Shown in pieces: positions 26,485 to 35,862 of a stretch of DNA of 64,000 bases (position 1 is its first letter; each line of letters opens with the position of its first letter). The DNA comes from Phyllobacterium calauticae (GTDB lineage Bacteria; Pseudomonadota; Alphaproteobacteria; Rhizobiales; Rhizobiaceae). Below the pieces are notes generated by a model, which saw nothing but the letters and a program-made list of their open reading frames with translations, searched no databases and was not told the origin of the DNA. The position numbers were made by a program, and so were the translations under genes. The DNA is taken from NCBI RefSeq assembly GCF_019991125.1, contig NZ_JAGENB010000002.1, forward strand, positions 1-64,000, given 5' to 3'.

Positions 26485-27855
26485 ATGCCCGGACATTGGA
26501 GTTTCGACGAATTAAAGCGCCATGTAACCAATGGCGAAATTGACACGGTGCTGGCCTGCTTCGTCGACATGCAGGGCCGCCTGATCGGCAAGCGCTTTCA
26601 TGCCAGCTTCTTCGTCGACTCCGCCCATGACGAGACGCACGGCTGCAACTATCTCTTGGCCAACGACATCGACATGGAGCCGGTGCCCGGCTACAAGGCG
26701 GCCAGCTGGAAACAGGGCTATGGCGATTTCGTCATCAAGCCCGACCTTTCCACCATCCGCCATATTCCGTGGCTGGAAAAATGCGCGCTGGTCCTGTGCG
26801 ATATTCTCGACCATCACCATCACGAGGATCTCGCCCATTCGCCGCGCGCCATCCTGAAGCGCCAGCTGGCGCGGCTGAAGGAGCGGGGCTATCTCGCCTA
26901 CTTCGCCTCGGAGCTGGAATTCTACCTGTTCGACGAGACCTATGAGAGTGCGCGTGCCAAGCACTGGAAGGGCATGACCACCGCATCGCCCTACATCCAG
27001 GACTACGTGATCCAGATGACCACCAAGGAAGACGCCGTCATGCGCGCCATCCGCAACGGTCTGTTCGATGCGGGCATTCCCGTCGAAAACTCCAAGGGCG
27101 AATGGGGGCCGGGCCAGGAAGAAATCAATGTGCGCTATGCCGAAGCGCTGGAGATGGCCGACCGGCATGTGATCATGAAGAACGGCTGCAAGGAAATCGC
27201 CACCCAGATGGGCAAGGCGATCACCTTCATGGCGAAATATGATTATGCGCTGGCGGGCAGTTCCAGCCACGTGCACAACTCGCTGTGGAGCGCCGATGGC
27301 AAGACACCGCTGTTCTATGACAAGAACGCCGAACACACCATGTCACCGCTGATGCGGCAGTGGGTGGCCGGGCAGCTGAAATATGCCGACGACTTCACCT
27401 TCTTCCTTGCGCCCTACATCAACTCCTACAAGCGCTTCCAGGCGGGCACCTTTGCGCCGACGAAGAACGTCTGGAGCCTCGACAACCGGACGGCGGGCTT
27501 CCGCCTGTGCGGCGAAGGCACCAAGGGCATCCGCATCGAATGCCGCATTGGCGGGGCTGATCTCAATCCCTATCTCGCCTTTGCCGGTCTGATCGCGTCG
27601 GGCCTGGCAGGCATCGATGAGAAGCTGGAACTCGACAAGCCGTTCCAGGGCGATGCCTATGGCGGGGCGCGGTTGCGGGAAATCCCCAAGACCCTGCGCG
27701 AGGCGACCGAAACGCTGGCGAAGTCGAAGATGCTGAAGACGGCGCTCGGCGACGAGGTGGTGGAGCATTATGTGCACACCGCCAAGTGGGAGCAGTTCGA
27801 ATATGACCGCCGCGTCACCGATTGGGAGTTGCATCGCGGTTTCGAACGGTATTGA
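26485..27855 (+). CDS. Glutamine synthetase family ligase (gamma-glutamyl-amine synthetase-like)
   Basis: 456-residue member of the glutamine synthetase superfamily. It should activate the gamma-carboxyl of glutamate with ATP and join it to ammonia or an amine. The beta-Grasp N-terminal domain and catalytic domain are complete: metal ligands in ASELEFYLF (about residue 141-149) and GPGQEEINVRY, His of SSHVHNSLW (about 262), and ECRIGGADLNPYLA (about 352). The adenylylation motif of housekeeping GlnA (NLYDLP) is replaced by GDAYGGARLREIP. With a permease, two dehydrogenases and an amidohydrolase beside it, it is more likely a gamma-glutamyl-amine ligase like PuuA or the ethanolamine/isopropylamine ligases than a nitrogen-assimilation enzyme. 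Good AGGA ribosome site before ATG 26485. Confidence 0.9.
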   Translation: MPGHWSFDELKRHVTNGEIDTVLACFVDMQGRLIGKRFHASFFVDSAHDETHGCNYLLANDIDMEPVPGYKAASWKQGYGDFVIKPDLSTIRHIPWLEKCALVLCDILDHHHHEDLAHSPRAILKRQLARLKERGYLAYFASELEFYLFDETYESARAKHWKGMTTASPYIQDYVIQMTTKEDAVMRAIRNGLFDAGIPVENSKGEWGPGQEEINVRYAEALEMADRHVIMKNGCKEIATQMGKAITFMAKYDYALAGSSSHVHNSLWSADGKTPLFYDKNAEHTMSPLMRQWVAGQLKYADDFTFFLAPYINSYKRFQAGTFAPTKNVWSLDNRTAGFRLCGEGTKGIRIECRIGGADLNPYLAFAGLIASGLAGIDEKLELDKPFQGDAYGGARLREIPKTLREATETLAKSKMLKTALGDEVVEHYVHTAKWEQFEYDRRVTDWELHRGFERY

Positions 27856-27937
27856 AGATCACGGCAAAGGCCTGTCCCGCGGCATGCGTCCGCGGGGCGG
27901 GGCCAGCTTTTGGAAAACACAGGCTAGAGGTTTACCC

Positions 27938-29323
27938 ATGACCGAGACGGTCAAACTGATCACCCCCATCGACGGCTCCGTCTACGCGGAGCGTCCCGTT
28001 GCAACGGACAAGGCCATCGACGCGGCCGTGGAAGCGGCAAGGCAGGCGCAGGCCGGCTGGTCGCAGACCAGCATTGCCGAACGCGGCCGGCTTTGCCTTG
28101 CGGCACTGGATGCCTTGCTTGGCATGAACGACGAGATCGTGCCGGAGATCGCCTGGCAGATGGGCCGCCCGGTGCGCTATGGCGGCGAAAAGGGCGGCGT
28201 GGAGGAGCGCACCCGCTACATGGTCGGGATTGCCGAACGGGCGCTTGCGCCGGTCATCGAAAACGACAAGCCCGGCTTCCGCCGCTACATCAAGCACGTG
28301 CCGCTGGGTGTCGTCATGGTCATTGCGCCGTGGAATTATCCGTATCTGACCGCCGTCAACACGATCATCCCGGCGCTGATGGCTGGTAATACCGTCATTC
28401 TCAAACATGCGGCGCAGACGCTGCTGGTCGGCGAGCGCTTTGCCCAGGCTTTTGCTGCGGCCGGACTGCCGAAGGGCGTTTTCCAGAACATCGTGCTGAA
28501 CCATGCCCAGACCGAAAAACTGCTGGGGTCGGGCCGGATCGACCATGTCAATTTCACCGGCTCGGTCGGCGGCGGCCGCGCCATCGAAAAGGCGGCAGCG
28601 GGCACCTTCATGTCGCTCGGGCTTGAACTCGGCGGCAAGGACCCGGCCTATGTACTGCCGGACGTCAATCTCGACCATGCGGTGGCCAATCTGGTCGACG
28701 GCGCCTTCTTCAACTCCGGCCAGTGCTGCTGCGGCATCGAGCGCATCTATGTGCATGCGGATGTCTATGACCGTTTCGTCGACGGCTTTGTCGACCTGAC
28801 CAAGCAGTATGTGGTCGGCAATCCGCTCGACGCGGCAACGACGATGGGGCCGATGGCGCAGACGCGCTTTGCCGAACTCATCCGTGAACAGAAGGCGGAA
28901 GCCCTGCGCAAGGGCGCCAAGGCGCATGTCAATATGCGCGTTGCCAATGACGCGGCCGGGTCGCCGTACCTCGCGCCCGAAGTGCTGACCGGCGTCGACC
29001 ACCAGATGAGCGTCATGCGCGAGGAAAGCTTTGGCCCCATTGTCGGCATCATGAAGGTGCGCAATGACGAGGAAGCACTGGCGCTGATGAACGACAGCCA
29101 GTATGGCCTGACGGCGTCGCTGTGGACCACCGATACGGACCGCGCCGCCGCCATCGGCGAGCGGATCGAAACCGGTACGGTGTTCATGAACCGCTGCGAT
29201 TATATCGATCCGGCGCTGGTGTGGACCGGCGTCAAGGAAACCGGCAGAGGCGCCGCCATGTCGGCCATCGGCTACGGCAACCTGACCCGCCCCAAATCCT
29301 TCCACCTGCGTGAAGCGATCTGA
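27938..29323 (+). CDS. NAD(P)-dependent aldehyde dehydrogenase
   Basis: 461-residue aldehyde dehydrogenase. The cofactor segment APWNYPYLTAVNTIIPALMAGN, general base Glu in GLELGGKDPAYV and nucleophile Cys in SGQCCCGIERIYV (Cys263-265) are present, as is the C-terminal EESFGPIVGIM. Three consecutive cysteines at the active site resemble the PuuC/gamma-aminobutyraldehyde-like subgroup only loosely. In context it likely oxidises the gamma-glutamyl aldehyde made by the alcohol dehydrogenase. ATG at 27938; upstream ribosome site AGAGG. Confidence 0.93.
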   Translation: MTETVKLITPIDGSVYAERPVATDKAIDAAVEAARQAQAGWSQTSIAERGRLCLAALDALLGMNDEIVPEIAWQMGRPVRYGGEKGGVEERTRYMVGIAERALAPVIENDKPGFRRYIKHVPLGVVMVIAPWNYPYLTAVNTIIPALMAGNTVILKHAAQTLLVGERFAQAFAAAGLPKGVFQNIVLNHAQTEKLLGSGRIDHVNFTGSVGGGRAIEKAAAGTFMSLGLELGGKDPAYVLPDVNLDHAVANLVDGAFFNSGQCCCGIERIYVHADVYDRFVDGFVDLTKQYVVGNPLDAATTMGPMAQTRFAELIREQKAEALRKGAKAHVNMRVANDAAGSPYLAPEVLTGVDHQMSVMREESFGPIVGIMKVRNDEEALALMNDSQYGLTASLWTTDTDRAAAIGERIETGTVFMNRCDYIDPALVWTGVKETGRGAAMSAIGYGNLTRPKSFHLREAI

Positions 29324-29340
29324 TTTTCTGAAAGAGACAC

Positions 29341-30510
29341 ATGATGAGCAAGCTGATCTCCAAATGGAATTACCCGACCACCGTTCGCTTCGGTGCGGGC
29401 CGTATCAAGGAACTGCCCGAGGTTCTCGAAGCGACCGGCATCAAGAAGCCGTTGTTCGTCACCGATCCCGGCCTGGCCAAGCTGCCGGTGGTGGCGAGCA
29501 CGCTGAAAATCCTCGACGATGCCAAGGTTCCCTACGGCGTTTTCTCCGAGGTGAAACCCAACCCGGTCGAATCCAACCTCACTGCCGGCATTGCCGTGTT
29601 CAAGAAGGGCAAGCATGACGGCGTCATCGCCTTCGGCGGCGGTTCGGCACTCGACCTTGGCAAGCTTATCGCCTTCCAGGCGGGCCAGACCCGGCCGGTC
29701 TGGGATTTCGAGGATGTGGGCGACTGGTGGACGCGCGCCAACAGCGATGTCATCGCGCCGATCATTGCCGTGCCGACCACGGCGGGAACGGGTTCGGAAG
29801 TGGGCCGCGCCGGTGTCATCACCAATGAAGAGACCCACACCAAGAAGGTGATCTTCCATCCGAAGCTGCTGCCGGCAATCGTCATCGCCGATCCGGAATT
29901 GTCGGTCGGGATGCCCGCCTTCATCACCGCCGGTACCGGCATGGACGCGCTGGCGCATTGCCTCGAGGCCTATTGCGCACCGGGCTATCATCCGATGGCC
30001 GACGGCATCGCGGTCGAAGGCATCCGCCTCGTGTTCGAAAACCTGCCCAAGGCCTATGCCAACGGCAAGGACCTGACGGCGCGCGCCCATATGATGAGCG
30101 CGGCGGCCATGGGCGCCACCGCCTTCCAGAAGGGGCTCGGCGCAATCCACTCGCTGTCGCATCCCATCGGCGCGCTGTATGACACGCATCACGGCATGAC
30201 CAACGCGGTGTTCATGCCCTACGTGCTGGCGTTCAACCGCGATGCGGTGGAAGAGCGCATTGCGCGGCTGGCCAGCTATATCGGCATCAAGGGCGGGTTC
30301 GACGGCTTTGCCAAGGCGATCATCAAACTGCGCAAGGAACTGAAGGTGCCGCATGCGCTGCCCGGTCTGATCAAGGATCTCAACATGAGCAAGAAGCAGA
30401 AGGAACTGATCGCCGACATGGCGATTGTCGATCCGACCGCTGGCGGCAATCCGGTCAAACTGACAAAGAAAGCAGCGCTCAAGCTGCTGGACGAAGCGAT
30501 TGAAGGATAG
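29341..30510 (+). CDS. Iron-containing alcohol dehydrogenase
   Basis: 389-residue type III alcohol dehydrogenase. NAD-binding GGGSALDLGK and TTAGTGSEV are present. Metal ligands are seen as Asp/His in GTGMDALAHCLEAY and His residues in HSLSHPIGALYDTHHG. It should interconvert an alcohol and an aldehyde. Starts ATG ATG; either 29341 or 29344 fits AAAGAG. It is the last gene of the cluster, 17 bp after the aldehyde dehydrogenase, and is followed by a terminator. The pairing of an alcohol and an aldehyde dehydrogenase with a glutamyl ligase points to a hydroxylated amine as substrate. Confidence 0.92.
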   Translation: MMSKLISKWNYPTTVRFGAGRIKELPEVLEATGIKKPLFVTDPGLAKLPVVASTLKILDDAKVPYGVFSEVKPNPVESNLTAGIAVFKKGKHDGVIAFGGGSALDLGKLIAFQAGQTRPVWDFEDVGDWWTRANSDVIAPIIAVPTTAGTGSEVGRAGVITNEETHTKKVIFHPKLLPAIVIADPELSVGMPAFITAGTGMDALAHCLEAYCAPGYHPMADGIAVEGIRLVFENLPKAYANGKDLTARAHMMSAAAMGATAFQKGLGAIHSLSHPIGALYDTHHGMTNAVFMPYVLAFNRDAVEERIARLASYIGIKGGFDGFAKAIIKLRKELKVPHALPGLIKDLNMSKKQKELIADMAIVDPTAGGNPVKLTKKAALKLLDEAIEG

Positions 30511-30538
30511 GCTCCGGGCCTGCTTCAATCGTCAAATT

Positions 30539-30564
30539 AAAGGCGCTGGAAACAGCGCCTTTTT
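30539..30564 (+). terminator. Intrinsic terminator of the gamma-glutamyl cluster
   Basis: AAAGGCGCTG at 30539-30548, GAAA tetraloop, CAGCGCCTTTTT from 30553. Perfect stem with T-run on the plus strand; A-run on the other side makes it usable on both strands. Confidence 0.92.
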
Positions 30565-30575
30565 GCTTGGTCCGA

Positions 30576-30965
30576 TCAAGCAGGAATGACGAGCGTTTGA
30601 TGATAGCGCCAAAGTTTCTTGTCGGCGGTCAACAATGGCATCGCTTCGTACAGAGCTTGGGCAATCATTATGCGATCAAACGGGTCTGCATGATCCGGGT
30701 ATTGGGCCAACGAAGTAAGCGCCAGTGTGTGGTCAACGCTGATTGGCAGTTCGGTCATTCCTGTCTGATGAAACGATGACCGGGCCTCAAGCGGGTGAAG
30801 AGCCAACTGTCCCTTGCCGTGCTTGATCGCGATTTCCCATATGACCGCGCTGCTGATGAACAAGGAATTTTCGGGATCGTCAGCAATATCCTTGATTTTC
30901 TGCGAAGCGTTGGGGTTGCCCGCAGCAATCCAGATCGCGATGTGCGTATCGAGCAAGACTTTCAT
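30576..30965 (-). CDS. PIN-domain toxin (VapC-like ribonuclease)
   Basis: 129-residue PIN-domain protein: VLLDTHIAIW (Asp6), AVIWEIAIKHGKGQL (Glu), DPFDRIMIAQAL (Asp) and LLTADKKLW (Asp) supply the acidic Mg-binding site. Expected to cleave tRNA or mRNA when free of antitoxin. Its ATG overlaps the antitoxin stop (ATGA at 30962-30965), typical of a coupled type II pair. It is of the COG3744 subgroup that pairs with Phd antitoxins. Confidence 0.92.
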   Translation of the reverse strand: MKVLLDTHIAIWIAAGNPNASQKIKDIADDPENSLFISSAVIWEIAIKHGKGQLALHPLEARSSFHQTGMTELPISVDHTLALTSLAQYPDHADPFDRIMIAQALYEAMPLLTADKKLWRYHQTLVIPA

Positions 30966-31231
30966 GGAAAAATGTCTTGCTCGCCACTCGCTGCAAAATC
31001 TGCTGCTATCTCGGCATCGCCTGCATTGAACTCTTCCACCGTTTCAGGGAGGTTCAAGCCAGCAAGAATATGGTGTGCTGCGCCGAAGCGTTTCGGAGCA
31101 CTATAGGCCACAAGTCTGGCGACGGGCTTGCCATTACGTGCCAGAACGATCTCGTTGTCGCGACCAGTTTCCAAACCCTCGACCAGGCTTGAAAGCCTGG
31201 TTTTGGCTTCGTGCATATTCACGGTGACCAT
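30962..31231 (-). CDS. Phd/YefM-family antitoxin
   Basis: 89-residue antitoxin. N-terminal MVTVNMHEAKTRLSSLVEGL and VLARNGKPVARLV form the Phd DNA-binding domain; the C-terminal acidic region binds the toxin. Start at 31231 is chosen because AGGA (31240-31243 on the minus strand) lies eight bases upstream. The ATG at 31240 overlaps that ribosome site and is unlikely. Autorepression is expected at the palindrome 31242-31269. Confidence 0.9.
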   Translation of the reverse strand: MVTVNMHEAKTRLSSLVEGLETGRDNEIVLARNGKPVARLVAYSAPKRFGAAHHILAGLNLPETVEEFNAGDAEIAADFAASGEQDIFP

Positions 31232-31241
31232 GGATAGCATC

Positions 31242-31269
31242 CTATTAGCTAATGTAGCCTAGCTAATAG
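31242..31269. promoter_or_regulatory. Operator palindrome of the toxin-antitoxin pair
   Basis: Perfect 10-bp inverted repeat CTATTAGCTA (31242-31251) and TAGCTAATAG (31260-31269) with an 8-bp spacer, eleven bases before the antitoxin start. Inferred to be the Phd autoregulatory site; the position also covers the likely promoter. Confidence 0.75.
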
Positions 31270-31300
31270 CATGATTGCCGATTGCAAGCAATATTGGCCT

Positions 31301-32368
<1,068 letters not shown>

Positions 32369-32383
32369 TGGCAAGGTTCCCGA

Positions 32384-33175
32384 TTATCGCTTGGTTGCAG
32401 CGAGGGATTTGTTGAAGCGGGTGACGACCTGGATAAGCCCCATACAAACCCAGGTTATGGCAAAGGCGATGACGGAGAGCGCCGCCGGTTCATAGGCACG
32501 ATTGGCGCCGAGCAGCTGCAGGAACGGCCCGAAAGCCGGACGGTTCAAGAGGGCTGCCATGGTGAATTCGCCGATGACGATGGCGAAGGTCAGAAATGCG
32601 CCGGAGAGAACCGCGACGAGCACATTGGGCAGGATGATGCGCGACATGATGGTTATCCGGCTTGCCCCAAGGCTTTCGGCGGCTTCCGTCATGGTGCGGA
32701 TATCGATGGCACCGAGACCGGTATCGACGGCGCGGTACATATAGGGCAGGGCCAGCGTCGTGTAGCCGAAGCACAAAAGGATGTTCGTGCCCACGGCCGA
32801 GCCCGTCAGCGGCAGGATCGAGGAGGTGTTGTACAGCCTGATATAGCCGAACACGATGACAATTGCCGGAATGACCAGCGGCAGCAGCGTGATGAACTCG
32901 ATGAACGGCCGCCAGCCCGGCAGGCGCAGCCGCACCCAATAGGCCGTGGGAACGATGAGCAGCACACCCACACAAATGGTGGCGATGGCCATCACAACGG
33001 AATAGGCGAACGTCGCCTGGAAGCCGGGGTCGCTCAGCACGACCCAATAGGCATCGAGCGAATAGACCCCGCGCCGCATGCGCAGCGAAAATTCAAACAG
33101 GCCTATCAGCGGCAGGGCAAAATAGAGAATGCCGAAAGCGAGGGCGAGCCAGGACCAGAAACGATTGATCTTCAT
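32384..33175 (-). CDS. ABC importer permease (PotC-like)
   Basis: 263-residue inner-membrane permease with about six transmembrane helices. The EAA loop is TEAAESLGASRITIMSRIILPNVLVAV. The ATG at 33175 overlaps the stop of the upstream permease (ATGA), preferred over an in-frame GTG at 33184. Confidence 0.93.
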   Translation of the reverse strand: MKINRFWSWLALAFGILYFALPLIGLFEFSLRMRRGVYSLDAYWVVLSDPGFQATFAYSVVMAIATICVGVLLIVPTAYWVRLRLPGWRPFIEFITLLPLVIPAIVIVFGYIRLYNTSSILPLTGSAVGTNILLCFGYTTLALPYMYRAVDTGLGAIDIRTMTEAAESLGASRITIMSRIILPNVLVAVLSGAFLTFAIVIGEFTMAALLNRPAFGPFLQLLGANRAYEPAALSVIAFAITWVCMGLIQVVTRFNKSLAATKR

Positions 33176-34077
33176 TTGAGCCACCGTTCACTGCGGGCGC
33201 GCATCCAGATGTAGATGCCGTTGGAAATGCCGGTGATGACGATCATGCCGAAGGCCAGGGCATAGCCGAGCTGCGGGTCCTGCAGGACGTCGCCGCGGAT
33301 CTGCGCGTAGAGGACGATCGGGACGATGCTGAGGGACGAGCCGGTCAGCGCATAGGCCGTGGCGATGGCACCGAAGGAATTGGCGAAAAGCAGGAGAATG
33401 GTGCCAAGCAGGGCGGGCCACAGGATCGGGAAGGCGACCATGCGCCAATATTGCGGTCCGGTTGCGCCGAGAATGAGGGCGGCTTCCTTCCATTCACGCT
33501 TCAGTCCGTCCAGCGCCGGCGTGATGATCAGCACCATCAGCGGAATCTGGAAATAGAGATAGGTGATGGTCAGGCCCCAGAAACTGAGAAGATTGAAGCC
33601 GTGCGCGTAGAGATTGACCCCGAAGACGTTGACCAGGAGATAGGTGACGAGGCCCGTCCGCCCGAGCGTGAACAGAAAGGCATAGGCCAGCGGAACGCCG
33701 GCGAAATTCGATGCGACGCCGGAAAACGTCATCATCGGCGCCCGGATCCAGCTCGGCAGGCCGCCCAGGGTAATGGCCGCGGCGATGCTGAAACCGATGA
33801 ACGCGCCAAGCAGCGCCGATGTCAGCGAGATCTTGATCGAAATCCAGTAGGCATCCATGATGGACGGCTGGAACAGGTTGGCGAGATTGGCGAACGTCAG
33901 ATTGCCCTGCGCATCCTGGAACGCCCCGGCGACGAGATAGATCGTCGGCAAAACCAGGAACATCACGGCAAACAGGAAGAACGGCATGACACCGAGCCAA
34001 TCAAGCGACAAGCGCTTGCGCTCCTGGGTGGCGGCAGGTGGGATAGAGGAGGTGCTTGCTTCTGAAATCACACTCAT
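33172..34077 (-). CDS. ABC importer permease (PotB-like)
   Basis: About 301 residues with six or so transmembrane segments (LDWLGVMPFFLFAVMFLVLP first). The EAA loop is KEAALILGATGPQYWRMVAFPILWPAL. The start is uncertain: ATG 34077 (MSVISEAS) or ATG 34107; neither has a strong ribosome site. It lies 152 bp after the binding-protein gene, beyond a terminator-like hairpin. Confidence 0.9.
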   Translation of the reverse strand: MSVISEASTSSIPPAATQERKRLSLDWLGVMPFFLFAVMFLVLPTIYLVAGAFQDAQGNLTFANLANLFQPSIMDAYWISIKISLTSALLGAFIGFSIAAAITLGGLPSWIRAPMMTFSGVASNFAGVPLAYAFLFTLGRTGLVTYLLVNVFGVNLYAHGFNLLSFWGLTITYLYFQIPLMVLIITPALDGLKREWKEAALILGATGPQYWRMVAFPILWPALLGTILLLFANSFGAIATAYALTGSSLSIVPIVLYAQIRGDVLQDPQLGYALAFGMIVITGISNGIYIWMRARSERWLK

Positions 34078-34180
34078 GGATTTTGAAGACCGCTTTCTGA
34101 GCTGCATTATAGACGCTACCGCATCAATTGCGAAGCGAACAAACTGACCGACGGTTTAGGCAGGGGGCGTCTTGTCTCTG

Positions 34181-34215
34181 AAAAAGGGAATCCCCGCGGA
34201 TGTTTCCACGGGGAT
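34181..34215 (-). terminator. Terminator-like hairpin between binding-protein gene and permease
   Basis: Stem of ATCCCCG-c-GG with CC-a-CGGGGAT (34190-34215), followed on the minus strand by CCCTTTTT. Position right after the binding-protein stop suggests partial termination, giving more binding protein than membrane components. Confidence 0.8.
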
Positions 34216-34229
34216 CCGATGGTCAGAGA

Positions 34230-35333
34230 TTACTTGACGTTGGCGCCGACAACCTTGTCCCAGCCCTTGGTGATGACTTCCTTGGCGGCAGCCTGCTCAT
34301 CAAGCGTCGGGAAGAAAGCCTTTTCGTAGGCTGCTGCTGGCGGCAGCTTGTCGAGGACTTCCTTCGGTACCTTGTTGTTCTTTATCAGATCCTTGAAGCG
34401 GGTCGGGTGGCAATAGCCTTTGAGGTAACCGATCTGGCCTTCGTCGGAATAAAGATATTCCATCCACAGCTTGGCGGCATTGGGATGCGGTGCATAGGCG
34501 CTGATAGCCTGGACATAGACACCGGCCAGAACGCCCGATGCGGGAACAACGACTTCAACCGGCGGATTGCCCTTGAGCGTATCACGACCGGCGAGGGCGT
34601 TATAATCCCAGGTGATGATGATCGGGGTAGCACCCTGTGCCAGCGTGCCCGATTTGCCGATGACCGGAACGAAATTGCCTGCCTTGTTGAGGTCGGCAAA
34701 ATACTTCAGGCCGGCTTCGGCAGCAGCAGCGCCGGGCTTGGCACCGGTCGATGCACCGGCAGCCTGTACGGCGAGAATGGCCTGGTTGGAGGCGCGGGGA
34801 TCACCGGCAAGCGCAACAGTGTTGGCATATTCCGGCTTGAGCAGATCAGCCCAATCCTTCGGAACGTTCTTGACGATGTCGGTATTCACTTCGAGTGACA
34901 TGACGCCGTAATAGTCGCCATACCAGTGGCCATCGGCATCCTTCAGTTCGGCCGGGATCGAATCCCAGGTGGAAACCTTGTAAGGCTGTGTCAGGCCGTC
35001 TTTCTTGGCATCGGGGCCAAAGGAAAGACCGACGTCGATGACGTCAGGCGCCTGCGGGCCCTTGTTGTCCTTGTTGGCCTTGATCGCTTCGACTTCGTCC
35101 TTCGATCCGGCATCCGGATTGAGTTCGTTGACGGTCAGGCCGTACTTTGCCTTGAAACCGGCAATGATATCGCCATAACCACACCAGTCGTGCGGCAATG
35201 CGATGGTCGTCAGCGATCCTTCCTTTTTCGCGGCGGCAACCAGATCAGCCGGTGCATCCGCGAACGAAAGCGTGGTGCTTGCGAACAGCAGCGCTGTCGA
35301 TAGAGAGAGCAAGCGTTTTGAAGAAACAACCAT
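34230..35333 (-). CDS. ABC transporter extracellular substrate-binding protein (PotD/AfuA type)
   Basis: 367-residue periplasmic protein: signal peptide MVVSSKRLLSLSTALLFAST..., cleavage after SFA near residue 25, mature DAPADLVAAAKKEGSL. Two-lobe type II binding fold with IVKNVPKDWADLL and the late domain ISAYAPHPNAAKLWMEYLYS. The closest groups carry iron(III), polyamines or 2-aminoethylphosphonate. The tyrosine cluster of iron-binding members is not obvious, so the substrate is left open. First gene of the importer operon. Confidence 0.9.
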   Translation of the reverse strand: MVVSSKRLLSLSTALLFASTTLSFADAPADLVAAAKKEGSLTTIALPHDWCGYGDIIAGFKAKYGLTVNELNPDAGSKDEVEAIKANKDNKGPQAPDVIDVGLSFGPDAKKDGLTQPYKVSTWDSIPAELKDADGHWYGDYYGVMSLEVNTDIVKNVPKDWADLLKPEYANTVALAGDPRASNQAILAVQAAGASTGAKPGAAAAEAGLKYFADLNKAGNFVPVIGKSGTLAQGATPIIITWDYNALAGRDTLKGNPPVEVVVPASGVLAGVYVQAISAYAPHPNAAKLWMEYLYSDEGQIGYLKGYCHPTRFKDLIKNNKVPKEVLDKLPPAAAYEKAFFPTLDEQAAAKEVITKGWDKVVGANVK

Positions 35334-35862
35334 TTTAACACCCCTGTTTAAGCGACAAACGTCATTGGCTCTGTTTTCGACGTTCCTGCCTCCCGATATA
35401 GGGCTCTCATGTCAGTTAGATGACAGGCTCGCGAACGTCTTTTGCTGAGCAGTGGAAAGAAGTGAAACATTTTTTTGGTGGCTTAGCAATTCGCACGTGA
35501 GAGAATTATGACAGTGTCCGGACAGTCGGCTGAATTGCTCCCATAACGACAAAAAGATTGGCAGGAGCGGCAGTTAGCCGAATAATGAATGTCGCATTTG
35601 ATTTCCTGCGACATGCTCATCCACAAGGATCGGCCGGGGCAGGAAAAATCCGGTTAGCGGACTAACATTATTTTGCAAAAATCCGGGGAATGACCGCCCC
35701 TGGCGGGGTGCTGCCGCGCTGCTTTTTCCGGCTGGATTGCCGTGCCGGATTCGGGTCGTAATTCCACCCAGATCCCGTGGGGAAACCGGGCATTATGACG
35801 ATGTGGCGGAAAGCTGCGGTGTGGTGCGCTTGTCGAACCAAGCACGACCACCGCGAGGGATG
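35334..35862. other. Non-coding gap with several palindromes and a decayed repeat end
   Basis: About 530 bp without a supported gene. It holds the promoter region of the importer (near 35334-35450) and several inverted repeats: TGTCA-N6-TGACA near 35409-35424, a perfect 8-bp repeat ATGTCGCA/TGCGACAT at 35589-35614, and GTTAG/CTAAC near 35653-35666. At 35824-35845 a 22-bp stretch matches the outer end of the 125-bp palindromic repeat with two or so changes. No clear T-run terminator for emrB was found. Confidence 0.5.

Noticed and set aside
24796-26496. 566-codon open frame antisense to the APC permease
   Set aside because: Composition rich in Arg, Asp, Gly and Gln with no domain, and it mirrors the codons of a clear permease; typical GC-rich shadow.
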